Part shown: one piece after another, positions 31,134 to 42,310 of the stretch
How positions within the stretch are numbered: the stretch's first letter is position 1
Layout of the letters: each line of letters starts with the position of its first letter
Assembly: GCA_036924085.1 (NCBI GenBank)
Contig: JAVGWX010000019.1
Span: 4,729,641 to 4,793,640, forward strand
From: Ariolimax columbianus
Lineage: Eukaryota; Mollusca; Gastropoda; Stylommatophora; Arionidae
DNA: 64,000 bases
Reading direction: 5' to 3'
Notes under the pieces: model-generated
What the model was told of the DNA's origin: nothing
The model's database searches: none
The model's input: only the letters and a program-made list of their open reading frames with translations
Position numbers and translations under genes: made by a program

Positions 31134-31700
31134 ATGAAACCGGACCTAACTGCGGCAAATGAACATGCGTATGATGCGCATGATGACGTCACTTCAGGTG
31201 TAAACATCACATACCAACCGTCAAGTTTGCAAAATTTCATTATCCTCCGACGCCTAGTTTCCTCAGCAGACCTTTTAAAACATGGCTAATGTGATAAGGA
31301 ATCCACATAGAGTTGATCAACAAGCTGTGCTTCGGTTTCTAACAGCTGAAGGATGACCACCAGTTGACATTCATCGCAGAATGCAGGCAGTGTATGGTGA
31401 CAAAAATGTGTCGAAGATAACAGTGAAGAACTGGACAACGATGTTTAAAGAAGGACGTGAATTAACGTGATCTTCCGAGACCAGGTCAGGCGTATATTGT
31501 TGCGTCAGAAAATGCCATCACCAAAATTGATGCAGCAATTCGGGTGGGCCGTCACTGGAGCTAGCAGAGAAATTTGCTGTGTCGCTAGTGACAGTTCAAA
31601 TGGTGGTTAGCAAGAAACTGAAGAATCGGTACCCGTTGTGAACACACCTTCCGATACTTCAGTTTCTTGGTAACCACTATTTGAGCTGTCCCCAGCAATA
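31125..31700 (+). pseudogene. mariner-like transposase N-terminal relic with inverted internal copy
   Basis: A TIR-like ACGAGGCGTGTTCAAATGAA (31121) precedes ATG at 31282. The plus frame reads NPHRVDQQAVLRFLTAEG, then DIHRRMQAVYGDKNVSKIT, VKNWTTMFKEGRE and LPRPGQAYI, the helix-turn-helix pattern of mariner/SETMAR-type transposases. VTVQMVVSKKLKNRYPL follows and then a stop. Past 31650 the same segment returns on the minus strand (LGTAQIVVTKKLKYRKVCSQ). The DDE core is missing. Confidence 0.78.
31590..31690. repeat. Hairpin: 40-bp inverted repeat in the mariner relic
   Basis: Arms at 31590-31629 and 31651-31690 match at 36 of 40 positions around a 21-base spacer. Both arms encode the same transposase segment on opposite strands. 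Confidence 0.9.
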
Positions 31701-31855
31701 TAGATAAGACGTGGACATAGGTGGAATGGATGGCACAGGACATGAAATGTTGTGTGTATTTATAAAAACCTCTGGTCCACATGGAGCTGAACGATTTTCA
31801 TTGAATGAATACAAATATTAAACAAATGATAACGATAACAAAAGAAGAAATGTAC

Positions 31856-31981
31856 CTGGTTCTGAAAGCCTCCATCGCTGACTGGCGTGGGCATTTCAGT
31901 CATAAATGCCTTCTTGTCTGGTGGCACCTGTTGTTGTTGAGCTGTGGTCTGAAATGGCTGTCTTCTGTGCTGGCTGGATGT
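31856..31981 (-). CDS. Host gene, exon 3 of 8 seen
   Basis: This 126-bp exon has 42 codons, phase 0 to phase 0. The acceptor is TTTCTGTGTTTGTAG and the donor CAG/GTACAT. The peptide is Gln-rich (TTAQQQQVPPDKKAF) and ends GGFQNQ, with no recognised domain. It sits between a mariner relic (31125-31700) and a Jockey fragment (from 32118), so it is a small island of host sequence. The join to exons 2 and 4 preserves the frame. Confidence 0.68.
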
Positions 31982-32117
31982 CTACAAACACAGAAACAAC
32001 TACATGCCACTACGAGCAATAAATACAGTATAATTATAGCAGAACTTCTTCAAAAGACGCAAAACCAGAAACAACGAGGGCGCAACCTGGTCATTAAGAG
32101 TTGTATATACAAAACAA

Positions 32118-32795
32118 AGCAAAGATGAACGAAGACCCTATGAACGCACTAACAACACCAAAGCCCATCCCTACTGTACGCAAACCTACCTGGAGGCAGC
32201 ATATATTTCCAGAGGTGGTAGAAAATATACCAGGTATTGGAAAAAAGAACAGCCAGACTGAAAAAGAAAGAAGAGACATAACCCTGAGGTACATAACGAA
32301 AAACTACCCAAGCATGGACTGGACCCATGCATACACCGACGGTTCTGTAACAAACACAACACAGAACGGAGGGGCAGGGGCATTCCTGAGCCTACCAAAT
32401 GGCAGAAAAATAACACTGTCAGTGGCAACTGGAAAATACTCAAGCAATTTCAGAGCGGAGGCAGAGGCACTGAGGGCTGCAGTAGAAGAAATGGTGACAT
32501 GCAAAAGAAATTAAAGCCATATAGTCCTGCTTACAGATGCACTGGCCGTAGTCACAGCACTAAAAAGCCAGAAAAATACTGAACTCAATGATTTAAGGGC
32601 AGTACTCTGTCAACTATGCCAGCAGTCCGCACCGAAAAGAGTAGTGGTACAGTGGGTTCCAAAGCAGATGTGGCCTTCACCAGTGGCAACACTAGACAAG
32701 CTCTATGGCAGTGTCGACAGCCTCAGGATGACCGCTGCTTTTTTCGAAAAAATAAAGGTTGACGTCTGACAGCGTACGAAGAAGAAGAAGAAGAA
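32118..32795 (+). pseudogene. Jockey-like element fragment with internal deletion
   Basis: It starts AKMNEDPMNALTTPKP and carries DWTHAYTDGSVTNTTQNGG, NFRAEAEALRAAVEEM (to 32500), then after a frame break LLTDALAVVTALKSQKNTEL and VVVQWVP. It jumps directly to QMWPSPVATLDKLYGS and EKIKVDV plus stop (32767-32769). A GAA tail follows. About 240 bp of the tail domain are lost compared with the 13191 copy. Confidence 0.9.
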
Positions 32796-33044
32796 GTATA
32801 TACAAAACAATTAACATGAAATCATCAGACCACAATACAAGGACACAGACATTGAAACTGAAAGATCTAAAAACATCGCTGGCTGTCATTATCAGCAATG
32901 AGATTAATTTATATCAGATCAAGACATGACACAACAAGGCACAAATACCGAGATCACAAGATGAGGATGGACCAGGAAGTTGCAGCAAGACATGGTCCAC
33001 GTGATGCACCATCATTCAACAATACTTGTACCTGGTGAAACCAA

Positions 33045-33690
33045 CAAATCCTGCACAATCTCAAGTATCGATGGCCATGTTTATTAAAGGAAGATCGTGC
33101 TTAACAAATTTGTATGAAGAAGGTTTCTAAAATGATGGATGGAAAGGAGCTAGTGGATGATAATTAGATTATGTCAAGGCTTTTGATAGAGAACTTCATC
33201 GAAGACTGTTTGGAAGTTGAAATCACAAGGAATATGTTGCGATTTTGCCAAATGGATAGACAATTGGTTAACGGGAAGAAGGCAGAGAGTGGGTGTAAAT
33301 AAGGAGTACTCTGAGTGGTATCGGGTAAAAAGTGGAGTTCCACAGGGCTCAGTTTTTGGGACAAATTTTGTTTTTGATATTTAAATAAACGATTTGGATA
33401 TTGATATCAGATCCACGATTGCAAAATTCGCAGATGACAAAAAACTATGCAGTAGTGTCTCATCTAAAGCAGATGTAGATATATTGAGATCGGATTTAGA
33501 TACAATTCGAGAATGGTCTGAGAGCTGGCAAATGAAGTTTGATGTAGATAAATGTTCAGTCATCCACATGGGTAGATCCAATATGGAATTTAATTACACT
33601 ATAGGAGAGAACAATATTAGAAAGATATAAAAGGAAAGGGACCTAGGGGTTATAATAGATAATACAGGTAAGCTCAGCGAGTAAGTCCCA
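33045..33690 (+). pseudogene. CR1/L2-like reverse transcriptase core, decayed
   Basis: Several frames, in order: FIKGRSCLTNLYE, LDYVKAFDR (first catalytic Asp region), KSGVPQGSVFGT, INDLDIDIRSTIAKFADDKK (catalytic FADD box), LDTIREWSESWQMKFDVDKC, and RDLGVIIDNT. The order QGSVxGPxLFxIxINDL / FADDxK / W...W.M.FN..KC is typical of CR1/L2-type RTs. Several stops and shifts are present. Confidence 0.85.
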
Positions 33691-33839
33691 TCGCTGTCTC
33701 TAGATCTGACCCCTCTCAGTCTATCTGACTCATATCGGCCTGTCTGACCCATCTCAGCTTATCTCGGCATATCTGACCCTTCTCAGTCTATCTTAGCCAC
33801 CATGGTCTATCTCAGTCTATATGACACATGTCTCCTGAC

Positions 33840-34500
33840 CCATCTCGCTCTATCTAACTCATCTCGGTCTCCTGACCTGACCAATCTTTGTCTACATGGA
33901 CCATCTGTCTCCTGACCTGACCAATCTTAGTCTACATGGCCCATCTGTCTCCTGACCTGACCAATCTTAGTCTACCTGGCCCATCTGTCTCCTGACCTGA
34001 CCAATCTTAGTCTACCTGGCCCATCTCGGTCTCCTGACCTGACCAATCTTAGTCTACCTGGACCATATGTCTCCTGACCTGACCAATCTTAGTCTACCTG
34101 GCCCATCTCGGTCTCCTGACCTGACCAATCTTAGTCTACCTGGCCATCTCAGTCTATCTGACTGATCTATCTCCTGACCCGTCCCGGTATACGTGACCCA
34201 TCTGTCTCCTGACCTAACCCGTCCCATTATACCTGACCCATCTAGGTCTCCTGATCTGACCAATCTTAGTCTATCTGGCCCATCTGTCTCCTGACATTAC
34301 CCGTCCCATTATACCTCACCCATTTGTCTCCTGACCTGACCCGTCCCGGTATACCTGACCCATCTGTATCCTGACCTGACCCGTCCCATTATACCTGACC
34401 CATCTAGGTCTCCTGACCTGACCAATCTTAGTCTACCTGGCCCACTTGTCTCATGATCCAACTCGCTCTACCTGACCTATCTCGGTCTCCTGGTCTGACC
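33840..34500. repeat. About 40-bp imperfect minisatellite
   Basis: Sixteen or so imperfect units of CTCCTGACCTGACCAATCTT plus AGTCTACCTGGCCCATCTGT, irregular, extending left to 33690 in weaker form. It abuts the RT core at 33045-33690. Confidence 0.85.
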
Positions 34501-34734
34501 CAGCTGAGTCACATGACCTGACCAAGTGTTCAAAACCCTAGAACGGATTTCATTTGTTTTCTGCCTGAGATGTAATAAACATGTAGCATGTACACTGCGT
34601 ATTGACCACACAGACAAGCTAGTGGATTCGTCAGCCCTACAAATCTTCTGGATGTAGCTGTGCCATTGGCTAAACGTCTCACCACCATTGCCTGGTACTT
34701 CGTTGACAGAAGCAAATGAGGATGCCAGTAGGCT

Positions 34735-35245
34735 TCATCTTCCTCCTCCTGCTTCTCTTCTTCCTCTACCCCTCCATCCTCCTCCTCTTCTTGTTCTTCT
34801 TCTTCTCCCCTCCTCCTCTTTCTCTTCTTCTTCTTCCCCTCCTCTTCCTCTACCCCTCCTCCTCATCATCTTCTTCTCCTCCTCTTCTTTTTCTTTTCCT
34901 CCTCCTCTTCTTCTTCTCCTCTTCTTCTTCTCCCCCATCCCCTCTTTCTCTTCTTCTTCTCCCCCTCCTCCTCTTTCTCGTCTTCTTCTCCCCCTCCTCC
35001 TCTTTCTCTTCATCTTCTCCCCCTCCTCCTCTTTCTCCTCATCTTCTTCCCCTCCTCCTCTTTCTCTTCTTCTTCTCCCTCCTCCTCTTTCTCTTCTTCT
35101 TCTTCCCCTCCTCTTCCTCTACCCCTCCTCCTCCTCCTCTTCTTCTTCCTCTTCTTCTTCTCCTCCCCCTCCTCCTCTTCCTCTACCCCTCCTCCTCCTC
35201 CTCTTCTTCTTCCTCTTCTTCTTCTCCTCCCCCTCCTCCTCATTC
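34735..35245. repeat. Polypyrimidine tract 1 (CCTCCTCTTCTTCTT type)
   Basis: Almost pure C/T on the plus strand for 510 bp, with loosely repeated blocks of CCCCTCCTCCTCTTTCTCTT. All long frames are composition artefacts. Confidence 0.93.
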
Positions 35246-35345
35246 TCCGGAAGCACTGGGCCAACAGGCGCAAAATAAAAACACAGTGCAACGCATACCG
35301 CCTTGGGGAATAGAGAAATAAGGCGAACACACAAAAAACATTTAT
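35245..35345 (+). mobile_element. 3' part of a tRNA-headed SINE
   Basis: GGAAGCACTGGGCCAACAGG, CGCAAAATAAAAACACAGTG, CAACGCATACCGCCTTGGGG and AATAGAGAAATAAGGCGAAC match 17690-17775. Confidence 0.8.
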
Positions 35346-35559
35346 CTCAGGACAGTAAGACAAAGGAACTACTAGAAATCGATTATGATTGGTCCATGTC
35401 CAATAGTATCTTCTTGTCTGTTTTGTGCATCATCGATTGGGAATCATTGATTGTGATTATGATGTCAGTATTGATCAATCACGGCACGTGCCAGCCACAA
35501 GATGTCACCAGAGACGCTGACGTCATCAATCTCCCTGCTCCCACACGACAGTATATTTT

Positions 35560-35935
35560 TTTGTCCTTTTTTTCCCTTCTTGTTCTTCCTCTTCTTCTTC
35601 CTCTTATTCTTCTTTGTCTTTTTCTTCCTGTTCTTCCTTTTTCTTCCTGTTCTTCCTTATTCTTCTTGTTCTTCCTCTTTTTCTTCCTGTTCTTCCTATT
35701 TTTCTTCTTGTTCTTCCTATTTGTCTTCTTCTTCCTCCTCTTTTTCTTCCTGTTCTTCCTCTTTTTCTTCTTGTTCTTCCTCTTTTTCTTCTTGTTCTTC
35801 CTCTTTTTCTTCTTCTTCTTCCTTTTTCTTCCTGTTCTTCCTCTTTTTCTTCTTGTTCCTCCTCTTTTTCTTCTTCTTCTTCCTCTTTTTCTTCTTGTTC
35901 TCCCTCTTTTTCTTCTTATATTACTTCTTCTTCTT
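35560..35935. repeat. Polypyrimidine tract 2 (TTCTTCCTCTTTTTCTTC type)
   Basis: 375 bp of nearly pure pyrimidine with a loose 21-24-bp period (CTTTTTCTTCTTGTTCTTCC). Confidence 0.92.
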
Positions 35936-36149
35936 GGAATTTCTGTTGCAAAATTATATATACTGACATGAATAACAATTTCTAAAGAATACATGTTTTT
36001 TTTAACAATGTGAATGGGGTGGGTGGTGCTGGGGATTAGCTATGTCGGGATTGAATGTGACAAGTGCTCTCCCTGCGGACACTCAAAATGGGTGGACCTA
36101 GATAAGCACTGGGTCTACACGAATGAACCACCTCCACATGAAATTGAAT

Positions 36150-36710
36150 CCAGTTAATGTAAAACCATTCCTACATTAAGATGATCTACCCTTGAACTAA
36201 ACTATTCCCACATAGAGATTATATTCACCTGGACTAAACTATGCCCAGATAAAGATTGTATTCCCTTAAACTAAACTTTGCCCACATTCAGATTATATTC
36301 CCTTGGACTAAACTATTTCCACATTAAGATTATATTACCTTAGCCTAAACTATTTCCACATTAAGATTATATTCCCTTAGCCTAAACTATTTCCACATTA
36401 AGATTGTATTACCTTAGTCTAAACTATTTCCACATAAGGATTATACTCCCTTAGTCTAAAATATTCCCCCATTAAGTTTATATTCCCTTAGCCTAAACTA
36501 TTTCCACATTAAGATTATATTCCCTTAGCCTAAACTATTTCCACATTAAGATTATATTCCCTTAGTCTAAACTATTTCCACATTAAGGTTATATTCCATT
36601 AGTCTAAACTATTTCCACATTAAGATTATATTCCCTTAGTCTAAACTATTCTCACATTTAGATTATATTCCCTTGGACTAAACTATGCCCAAAAAAGAAT
36701 ATATTCCGTA
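36150..36710. repeat. 37-bp minisatellite
   Basis: About fifteen copies of ACATTAAGATTATATTCCCT plus TAGCCTAAACTATTTCC, more diverged at the left. Confidence 0.92.
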
Positions 36711-36729
36711 AGTCTGAACTTTCCCCACA

Positions 36730-37214
36730 TTGAGAATGTAGGTACCTTAAATTAGTCATGAATCACGTGATGAGAGAAGAAATATTTACCAGAGGGATTG
36801 GCAGGAGCGGAAAGAAAGGTAGGGGCGGGGAGGGAAGGGAAGAGAATCGTAGCCAGAAAAAAAATTAAATCAATCAAATCAAAACTAGAATTCGAATCAA
36901 TGAATGCAAACAACCATAAGCAAGAGGTTTTAAAAAGTCAAACGGAACAAATGAAGTAAACTCGCCACTCTCCCCCAACTCTGGCCACTGTCCTTCCGAT
37001 TTGGGTAGGGAGAGAATGATTGGCAGACGGATTGGCAGCGGGGCTTGCTGCGAGAGAATGAGTGACAGGTGTGCAACGTGTTTCGTTCCAATAAGACTGA
37101 ATATAGCCATCCCCTGAGATCCATTGGTCAAGCTCTGACTTTGCTTGAGTGTATATAACTCGAGACAAAGTTTAGCTCAGGAGGCTGGATGAAGAGGAGG
37201 GATAGAGAGATGAG

Positions 37215-37250
<36 letters not shown>

Positions 37251-37840
37251 AATTTAGATAGTATGTTTAACTCACCGATAGAGGAGCGATTGATAAACTT
37301 GCACGAATGTTAGTGATAGAACAGGATCGCTCAAGAAGGTGTGTAAGTTTTGTATTAAGTGATAATCTGAACGTTGTGTTGTAAGCAGGGCACAATGTGA
37401 ACGAGATATGTCCAGATCGCCCGCCTGAGGGGATTTGAGTGAGGAAGAGTATTTGATAAGGTGTGTTGAGGACGCAGTTAAGGCGAGGTGTGTGTGATGT
37501 AATTGCAAGGCAATAGAACTGGGTTTAGATAGTTGGGAATTCCATCAATAGCTAATGCTTAAAATTTCCGCTTTATTTAATATTTATATTAACTTATATA
37601 TAACATAGGAATACTTTTAAGATGATATGTATTGTATTGTGTTTGTAATTCCACTACTCATTTTTATTATATGAATATTATGTAATAAATATGCCATCTG
37701 ATGTGTGCTATATTATTTGAAGTGTGTGGTCATGGATGATGTGGATGAGTGTGAGAATTTTCTGAGAATAACGGCCAGGGCAAACAGTGAGGTATGTTAC
37801 AATAACAAGGCAAATCTTGACTTCCAAGTGTAAAAGACAA
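36730..37840. other. Unassigned intron DNA
   Basis: A (GA)n run lies at 37215-37250. No gene or known element is recognised in the rest. Confidence 0.4.
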
Positions 37841-37844
37841 CGCA

Positions 37845-38050
37845 TAAAAAGTTTGGTGTTGTCTGTGACAAACCTCTACACTCGAGAGTAGAAAACAGCG
37901 GACAGAATAGTTTGACGTTCTCTGTGACAAACCTCTACACTCGAGGGTAGAAAACAGCGTACAGAATAGTTTGAAGCTCTCTGTGGCAAACCTTTATACC
38001 AAAGAGTGGACGGCAGCTGATAGAATAGTTTGACGTTCTCTGTGGCAACT
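37845..38050. repeat. About 63-bp repeat, three copies
   Basis: Units with AGAATAGTTTGACGTTCTCT and ACAAACCTCTACACTCGAG. The array ends about 100 bp from the exon 2 donor. Confidence 0.8.
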
Positions 38051-38153
38051 ACTTAAACCCTAGGATAGTACAATAACAACAAAGTATGTAGGCAAGCAAG
38101 TATGTAAGCAAGCAAGTATGTAAGGAAGCAATTATGTAAGGAAGCAAGCTGAC

Positions 38154-38267
38154 CTGACTTAAAGACGAATCGCTGTGGAACTTCTGCAAACTCCCTGGAG
38201 CCCTGCGCCGCCCTCGACTGTTGCCGTCAAACCTCTTGGCTAACGTAGCTGATCTTTGAGCCCACAC
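38154..38267 (-). CDS. Host gene, exon 2 of 8 seen
   Basis: This 114-bp exon has 38 codons and is phase 0 at both ends. It is bounded by the acceptor ATCTGTTTACAG and the donor CAG/GTCAGC. The peptide starts VWAQRSATLAKRF and ends KFHSDSSLSQ. It is basic in the middle (SRGRRRAPG), which could be a binding or localisation segment, but no domain is recognised. The downstream intron carries a tRNA-type SINE (38372-38568, upstream side) and several minisatellites. Confidence rests on good splice sites, frame compatibility with exons 1 and 3, and non-repetitive sequence in an otherwise repetitive neighbourhood. Confidence 0.7.
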
Positions 38268-38371
38268 CTGTAAACAGATCACTACTTCCATGAGCGGCCA
38301 GCACCACCGCCTGCTCCGTCATTACCACTAACCTCCACATCATTTAATATATTAGGTTCTTGTATTTTATA

Positions 38372-38568
38372 GGGAGCCGCGTAGCGCAGTGGTTAGCGCG
38401 CTGGCTTCGACCCAGCCTTAAATGGGTACCGGTTCAGTACGGGAAGTAAAGGCGGCCGGCGTAATGCTGACCACATCATCCACTAAGTGCCGTGGGTTAC
38501 AAAATAATATGGGCCTTACAACATATGTCCTATGCGCCGCATGGCGTGACGGGATCTTTACTTTTATA
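38372..38568 (+). mobile_element. tRNA-derived SINE, internally deleted
   Basis: Same head as 25177 (GGAGCCGCGTAGCGCAGTGG, TTAGCGCGCTGGCTTCG) but the B-box segment is deleted; AAATGGGTACCGGTTCAGTA follows. A 13-bp duplication, CTTGTATTTTATA / CTTGTATTTTGTA, flanks it (38359 and 38569). Confidence 0.85.
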
Positions 38569-38659
38569 CTTGTATTTTGTACAGAATCGACATCACCGAA
38601 CTCCAATTCTGGGCAAACCAATTCATTATTGTCAGTATCAGAAAATGTATAGAGTTATA

Positions 38660-38968
38660 GCTACAAATGACTTCTGCAGCTCGTTTAGTATCTCGTATAC
38701 AATCCTGCTACGTCCCATCAGGCGCCAATTCTTGCTCATCCGACTTCTGCAGCTCGTTTAGTATCTCGTATACAATCCTGCTACGTTCCATCAGGCGCCA
38801 ATTCTTGCTCATCCGACTTCTGCAGCTCGTTTAGTATCTCGTATACAATCCTGCTACGTCCCATCAGGCGCCAATTCTTGCTCATCCGACTTCTGCAGCT
38901 CGTTTAGTATCTCGTATACAATCCTGCTACGTCCCATCAGGCGCCAATTCTTGCTCATCCCACTTCTG
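38660..38968. repeat. 73-bp minisatellite
   Basis: About 4.3 copies of a unit with CTTCTGCAGCTCGTTTAGTA, TCTCGTATACAATCCTGCTA and CAGGCGCCAATTCTTGCTCA. The minus frame of the last copy is continuous with 38969-39084 (EIIDRVLDDDNRNGTSMICI), an unidentified coding-like segment from which the unit probably arose. Confidence 0.9.
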
Positions 38969-39534
38969 CAGTCAAATTCATGACATATGCAGATCATCGA
39001 CGTACCGTTCCTATTGTCGTCATCCAGCACACGGTCAATGATTTCTTTCAACATACCCCTCTCTCCCAGATCCATATAATACATGTAGTCTTACACAGAA
39101 CCATTACAACATTGTGGAACTTCCAACAAGAAACACACACGAAACAGAAAATACAACTGCAGCTAAGAAAACTGTCCTCCCGAATGACCAATATTGGAGT
39201 ACTTCTTTTCGCGTCGGATTATGGAGAGATCTCTAGAACGGGCCCTACTGTGTGTTTCATGCACAGTGGCAATCACCGTCTCAGATATTTCCGTAAGCCA
39301 CTTTTGTCATGGACGGCCTTCGCGGCCTTGAATCGGTTGAATCTAAATAGCATTGCTTGTTAAGATGGGGGTTGGAAGGGGTGGGGTTAGGGGGGGGGGG
39401 GTGGGGGTCGATGTGTGGTAATATAATTGTTACGTGGCCAAACCATTTTAGTTGCTGTCTTTCGATGTAGTCTAATACTGGTGTTGTTCCCGCAGTATCC
39501 TGATGTCATCAATTGTAGAACTAAGGCAACAGTT

Positions 39535-39755
39535 CCAGTTACAGATCTAGCCAAGTTATTTCTACCTTTCCCCAGGTAGTTTGCTAAGAGCAGCTATGGA
39601 TGGCGCCTAAATGGCCGCGGCTCCTTAGCTCTAGTGTTTGAGTCTATTAAGATGGACTCGCTCACCGGTTAAACCACCCTACAAGAATTTTGTTGTATAC
39701 AGACTCTGCAGAGTCTTCTAAACCAGTATATAGACGTTAAGTTAAGTTAAAACAA
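39535..39755 (+). mobile_element. SINE family S1, 3' half
   Basis: CTACCTTTCCCCAGGTAGTT, GGATGGCGCCTAAATGGCCG, GAGTCTATTAAGATGGACTC, GTTAAACCACCCTACAAGAA, then the LINE-shared tail TTGTATACAGACTCTGCAGA, GTCTTCTAAACCAGTATATA, GACGTTAAGTTAAGTTAA. Confidence 0.85.
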
Positions 39756-39919
39756 ATATTATTTTTTAAAAACACTCCAATCTTCACAAAATGTGAAGAA
39801 AGAGGATTCAAACTTGCCGGGCTTTGGCTAACATGTCGTTGTGTTTCTAGTTCCTTTAGTTTGATTCGCTGAATTATACCTTCCTCTTTTCCAATCTTCT
39901 TTCTTCCTCTTATATGGAC

Positions 39920-40325
39920 GCTGCTCTCGCGAGTTAAGGTGTCCAGGTTTGACAGAAGGAAAGCCGTCTGACTGCTCTCGTGAGTTAAGGTGTCCAGGTT
40001 TGACAGAAGGATAGCCGTCCGACTGCTCTCGTGAGTTATTGTGTCCAGGTTTGACAGAAGGAAAGCCGTCTGACTGCTCTCGTGAGTTAAGGTGTCCAGG
40101 TTTGACAGAAGGATAGCCGTCCGACTGCTCTCGTGAGTTATTGTGTCCAGGTTTGACAGAAGGAAAGCCGTCTGACTGCTCTCGTGAGTTAAGGTGTCCA
40201 TGTTTGACAGATGGATGGCCGTCCGACTGCTCTCGTGAGTTAACGTGTCCAGGTTTGACAGAAGGATCGCCGTCTGACTGCTCTCGTGAGTTAAGGTGTC
40301 TAGGATTGTCAGAAGTATTGCCGTC
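39920..40325. repeat. 51-bp minisatellite with dimeric pattern
   Basis: Eight copies of GACTGCTCTCGTGAGTTAAG, GTGTCCAGGTTTGACAGAAG, GAAAGCCGTCT. Alternate units share variants (AAAGCCGTCT then ATAGCCGTCC and TTATTGTGTCC), giving a 102-bp pattern. It is a multiple of three, so the minus strand is open (LTHESSQTAFLLSNLDT). Confidence 0.92.
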
Positions 40326-40404
40326 CGACTTTCTTTCTGTTCACACTTGTAATCGGTTGTGTATCTGGTTTGCTGTGTACTTTGTCTTACCCAAGTTGGA
40401 CCAC

Positions 40405-41490
40405 ATAGCAAAGGTGGGCCACATAGCCAAGGTAGCTAGCATATCTAAGGTGGGCCCCATAGCCAAGGTGGACCACATGTCCAAGGTGATCTCCACACCC
40501 AAGGTGACCCCATACCCGAGGTGAACCCCACACCAAGGTGAACCCCACACCAAGAAGACCCCCACACCACAGGTGAACCCCACACCCAAGGTGAACCCCA
40601 CACAAAGGTGAACCCCACACCAAGGTGGCCCTCACACCCTAGGTGGACCCCACACCCAAGGTGAACCCCGCACCCAAGGTGAACCCCACACCAAGGTGAA
40701 CCCCACAGCAAGGTGAACCCCACACTAAGATGACCCCCACACCCAAGGTGGACCACACACACAAGGTGGACCCCACACCCAAGGCGAACCCCACACCAAG
40801 GTGACCCCCACACCCAAGGTAAACTCCACACCCAAGGTAAACTCCACACCCAAGGTGAATCCACACCAAGGTGACCCCTACACCCAAGGTGTACCCCACA
40901 CCCAAGGTGAACCCCACACCCAAGGTGAACCCCACACCAAGGTGAACCCACACCCGAGATGAACCCCACACCATGGTGACCCCCACACCCAAGGTGGACC
41001 ACACACCAAGGTGAACCCCACACCAAGGTGAACCCCACACCAAGGTGAACCCCACACCCAAGGTGAACCCCACACCAATGTGAACCCCACACCCAAGATG
41101 AACCCCACACCAAGGTGAACCCCACACCAAGGTGGACCCCACACCCAAGGTGAACCCCACACCAAGGTGAACCCCACACCCAAGGTGAACCCTACACCAA
41201 GGTGAACCCCACACCAATGTGAACCCCACACCCAAGGTGAACCCCACAGCAAGGTGAACCCCACACCCAAGGTGAACCCCACACCCAAGGTGAACCCCAC
41301 ACAAAGGTGAACCCCGCACCAAGGTGACCCCCACACCCGAGGTGAACCCCACACCAAGGTGAACCCCACACCAAGGTGAACCCCACACCCAAGGTGAACC
41401 CCACACCAAGGTGAACCCCACACCAATGTGAACCCCACACCCAAGGTGAACCCCACACAAAGGTGACCCCCACACCCAAGGTGGACTAGT
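40405..41490. repeat. 17-18-bp minisatellite
   Basis: About sixty copies of AAGGTGAACCCCACACC(C). A mixture of 17- and 18-bp units. Long minus-strand frames (Gly/Val/Trp/His-rich) are artefacts of the array. Confidence 0.95.
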
Positions 41491-41499
41491 GTTGTGGAA

Positions 41500-42310
41500 G
41501 TCAATATTGTCGTGATAGAATAATAGTGGCCAGTTTCGAAACAGTAAGCCAAGTTTACATTTACATATGTGGTAGACTGGAGTGTGAGGGCACATGTACT
41601 AAACCTGACACATTTGGCGTGACTAGTAGTGACTAGTCGCGCTCTAACGACTTTCTCAACTAGAACTTTCTTTGTTCATGGACCGCGTTTCAATGTATGG
41701 GCTGTCTCAGAAGATCCATGCGTTGTTTTAGAACTATCGGGCAAAGGAGATAACGGTTCAGGAGCAGGCTTCGTGTATGCTATGATCGATCGATCGATCG
41801 ATCGATCGACTGATTGATTGGTTGAATGAAAGATTGATTAATTGATTCGTTTGCTGATTGCCTTCAAGTGACGCATATGGCAGCGCTTACAATGGGTCCC
41901 TTTACATGAAATCTGCATCTGAACATTTGTAGTTGTGGCTTCAATAGTAATGGTTGCTCATGGTGAGGTTGCTAGCTTCATGCACAATCGCCCGCTGAAG
42001 GTTATGGTGATTGTATTCATTTCCACCTTGCTACCATTCGGACAAAATGTGGGATGCGGTCGTGTGCTAGTCTTAACGGTTGGTAGACAGGTGGGCAACA
42101 TCAAGTGCCATGCCGACTAGAACAGTCAACCATGTCTCTCGATAACTTCTTATCTCCGGAGATCAAATCCGTTTGGATCAATTCCTGTGTCATCATGTCA
42201 AAATGTCCAATATCTTCTCTAACTTTCTTTCTCTCCAATCCTCACTCTCTCCCCGCCTTCTCTCTCTCTCTCTCTCTCTCTAAATATATATCTCATCATC
42301 ATCATCAGGT
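41500..42310. other. Unassigned intron DNA
   Basis: A (GATC)n run lies at 41786-41810 and CT-rich runs at 42255-42280. No gene is recognised. Confidence 0.4.

Noticed and set aside
34688..35994. Ser/Pro/Leu- and Lys/Arg-rich long frames
   Set aside because: Polypyrimidine composition keeps all frames open; no coding signal.
40445..41595. Long Gly/Val/Trp/His-rich minus frames resembling a silk- or cuticle-like protein
   Set aside because: They are the 17-18-bp array; unit lengths vary and several overlapping frames are equally open.
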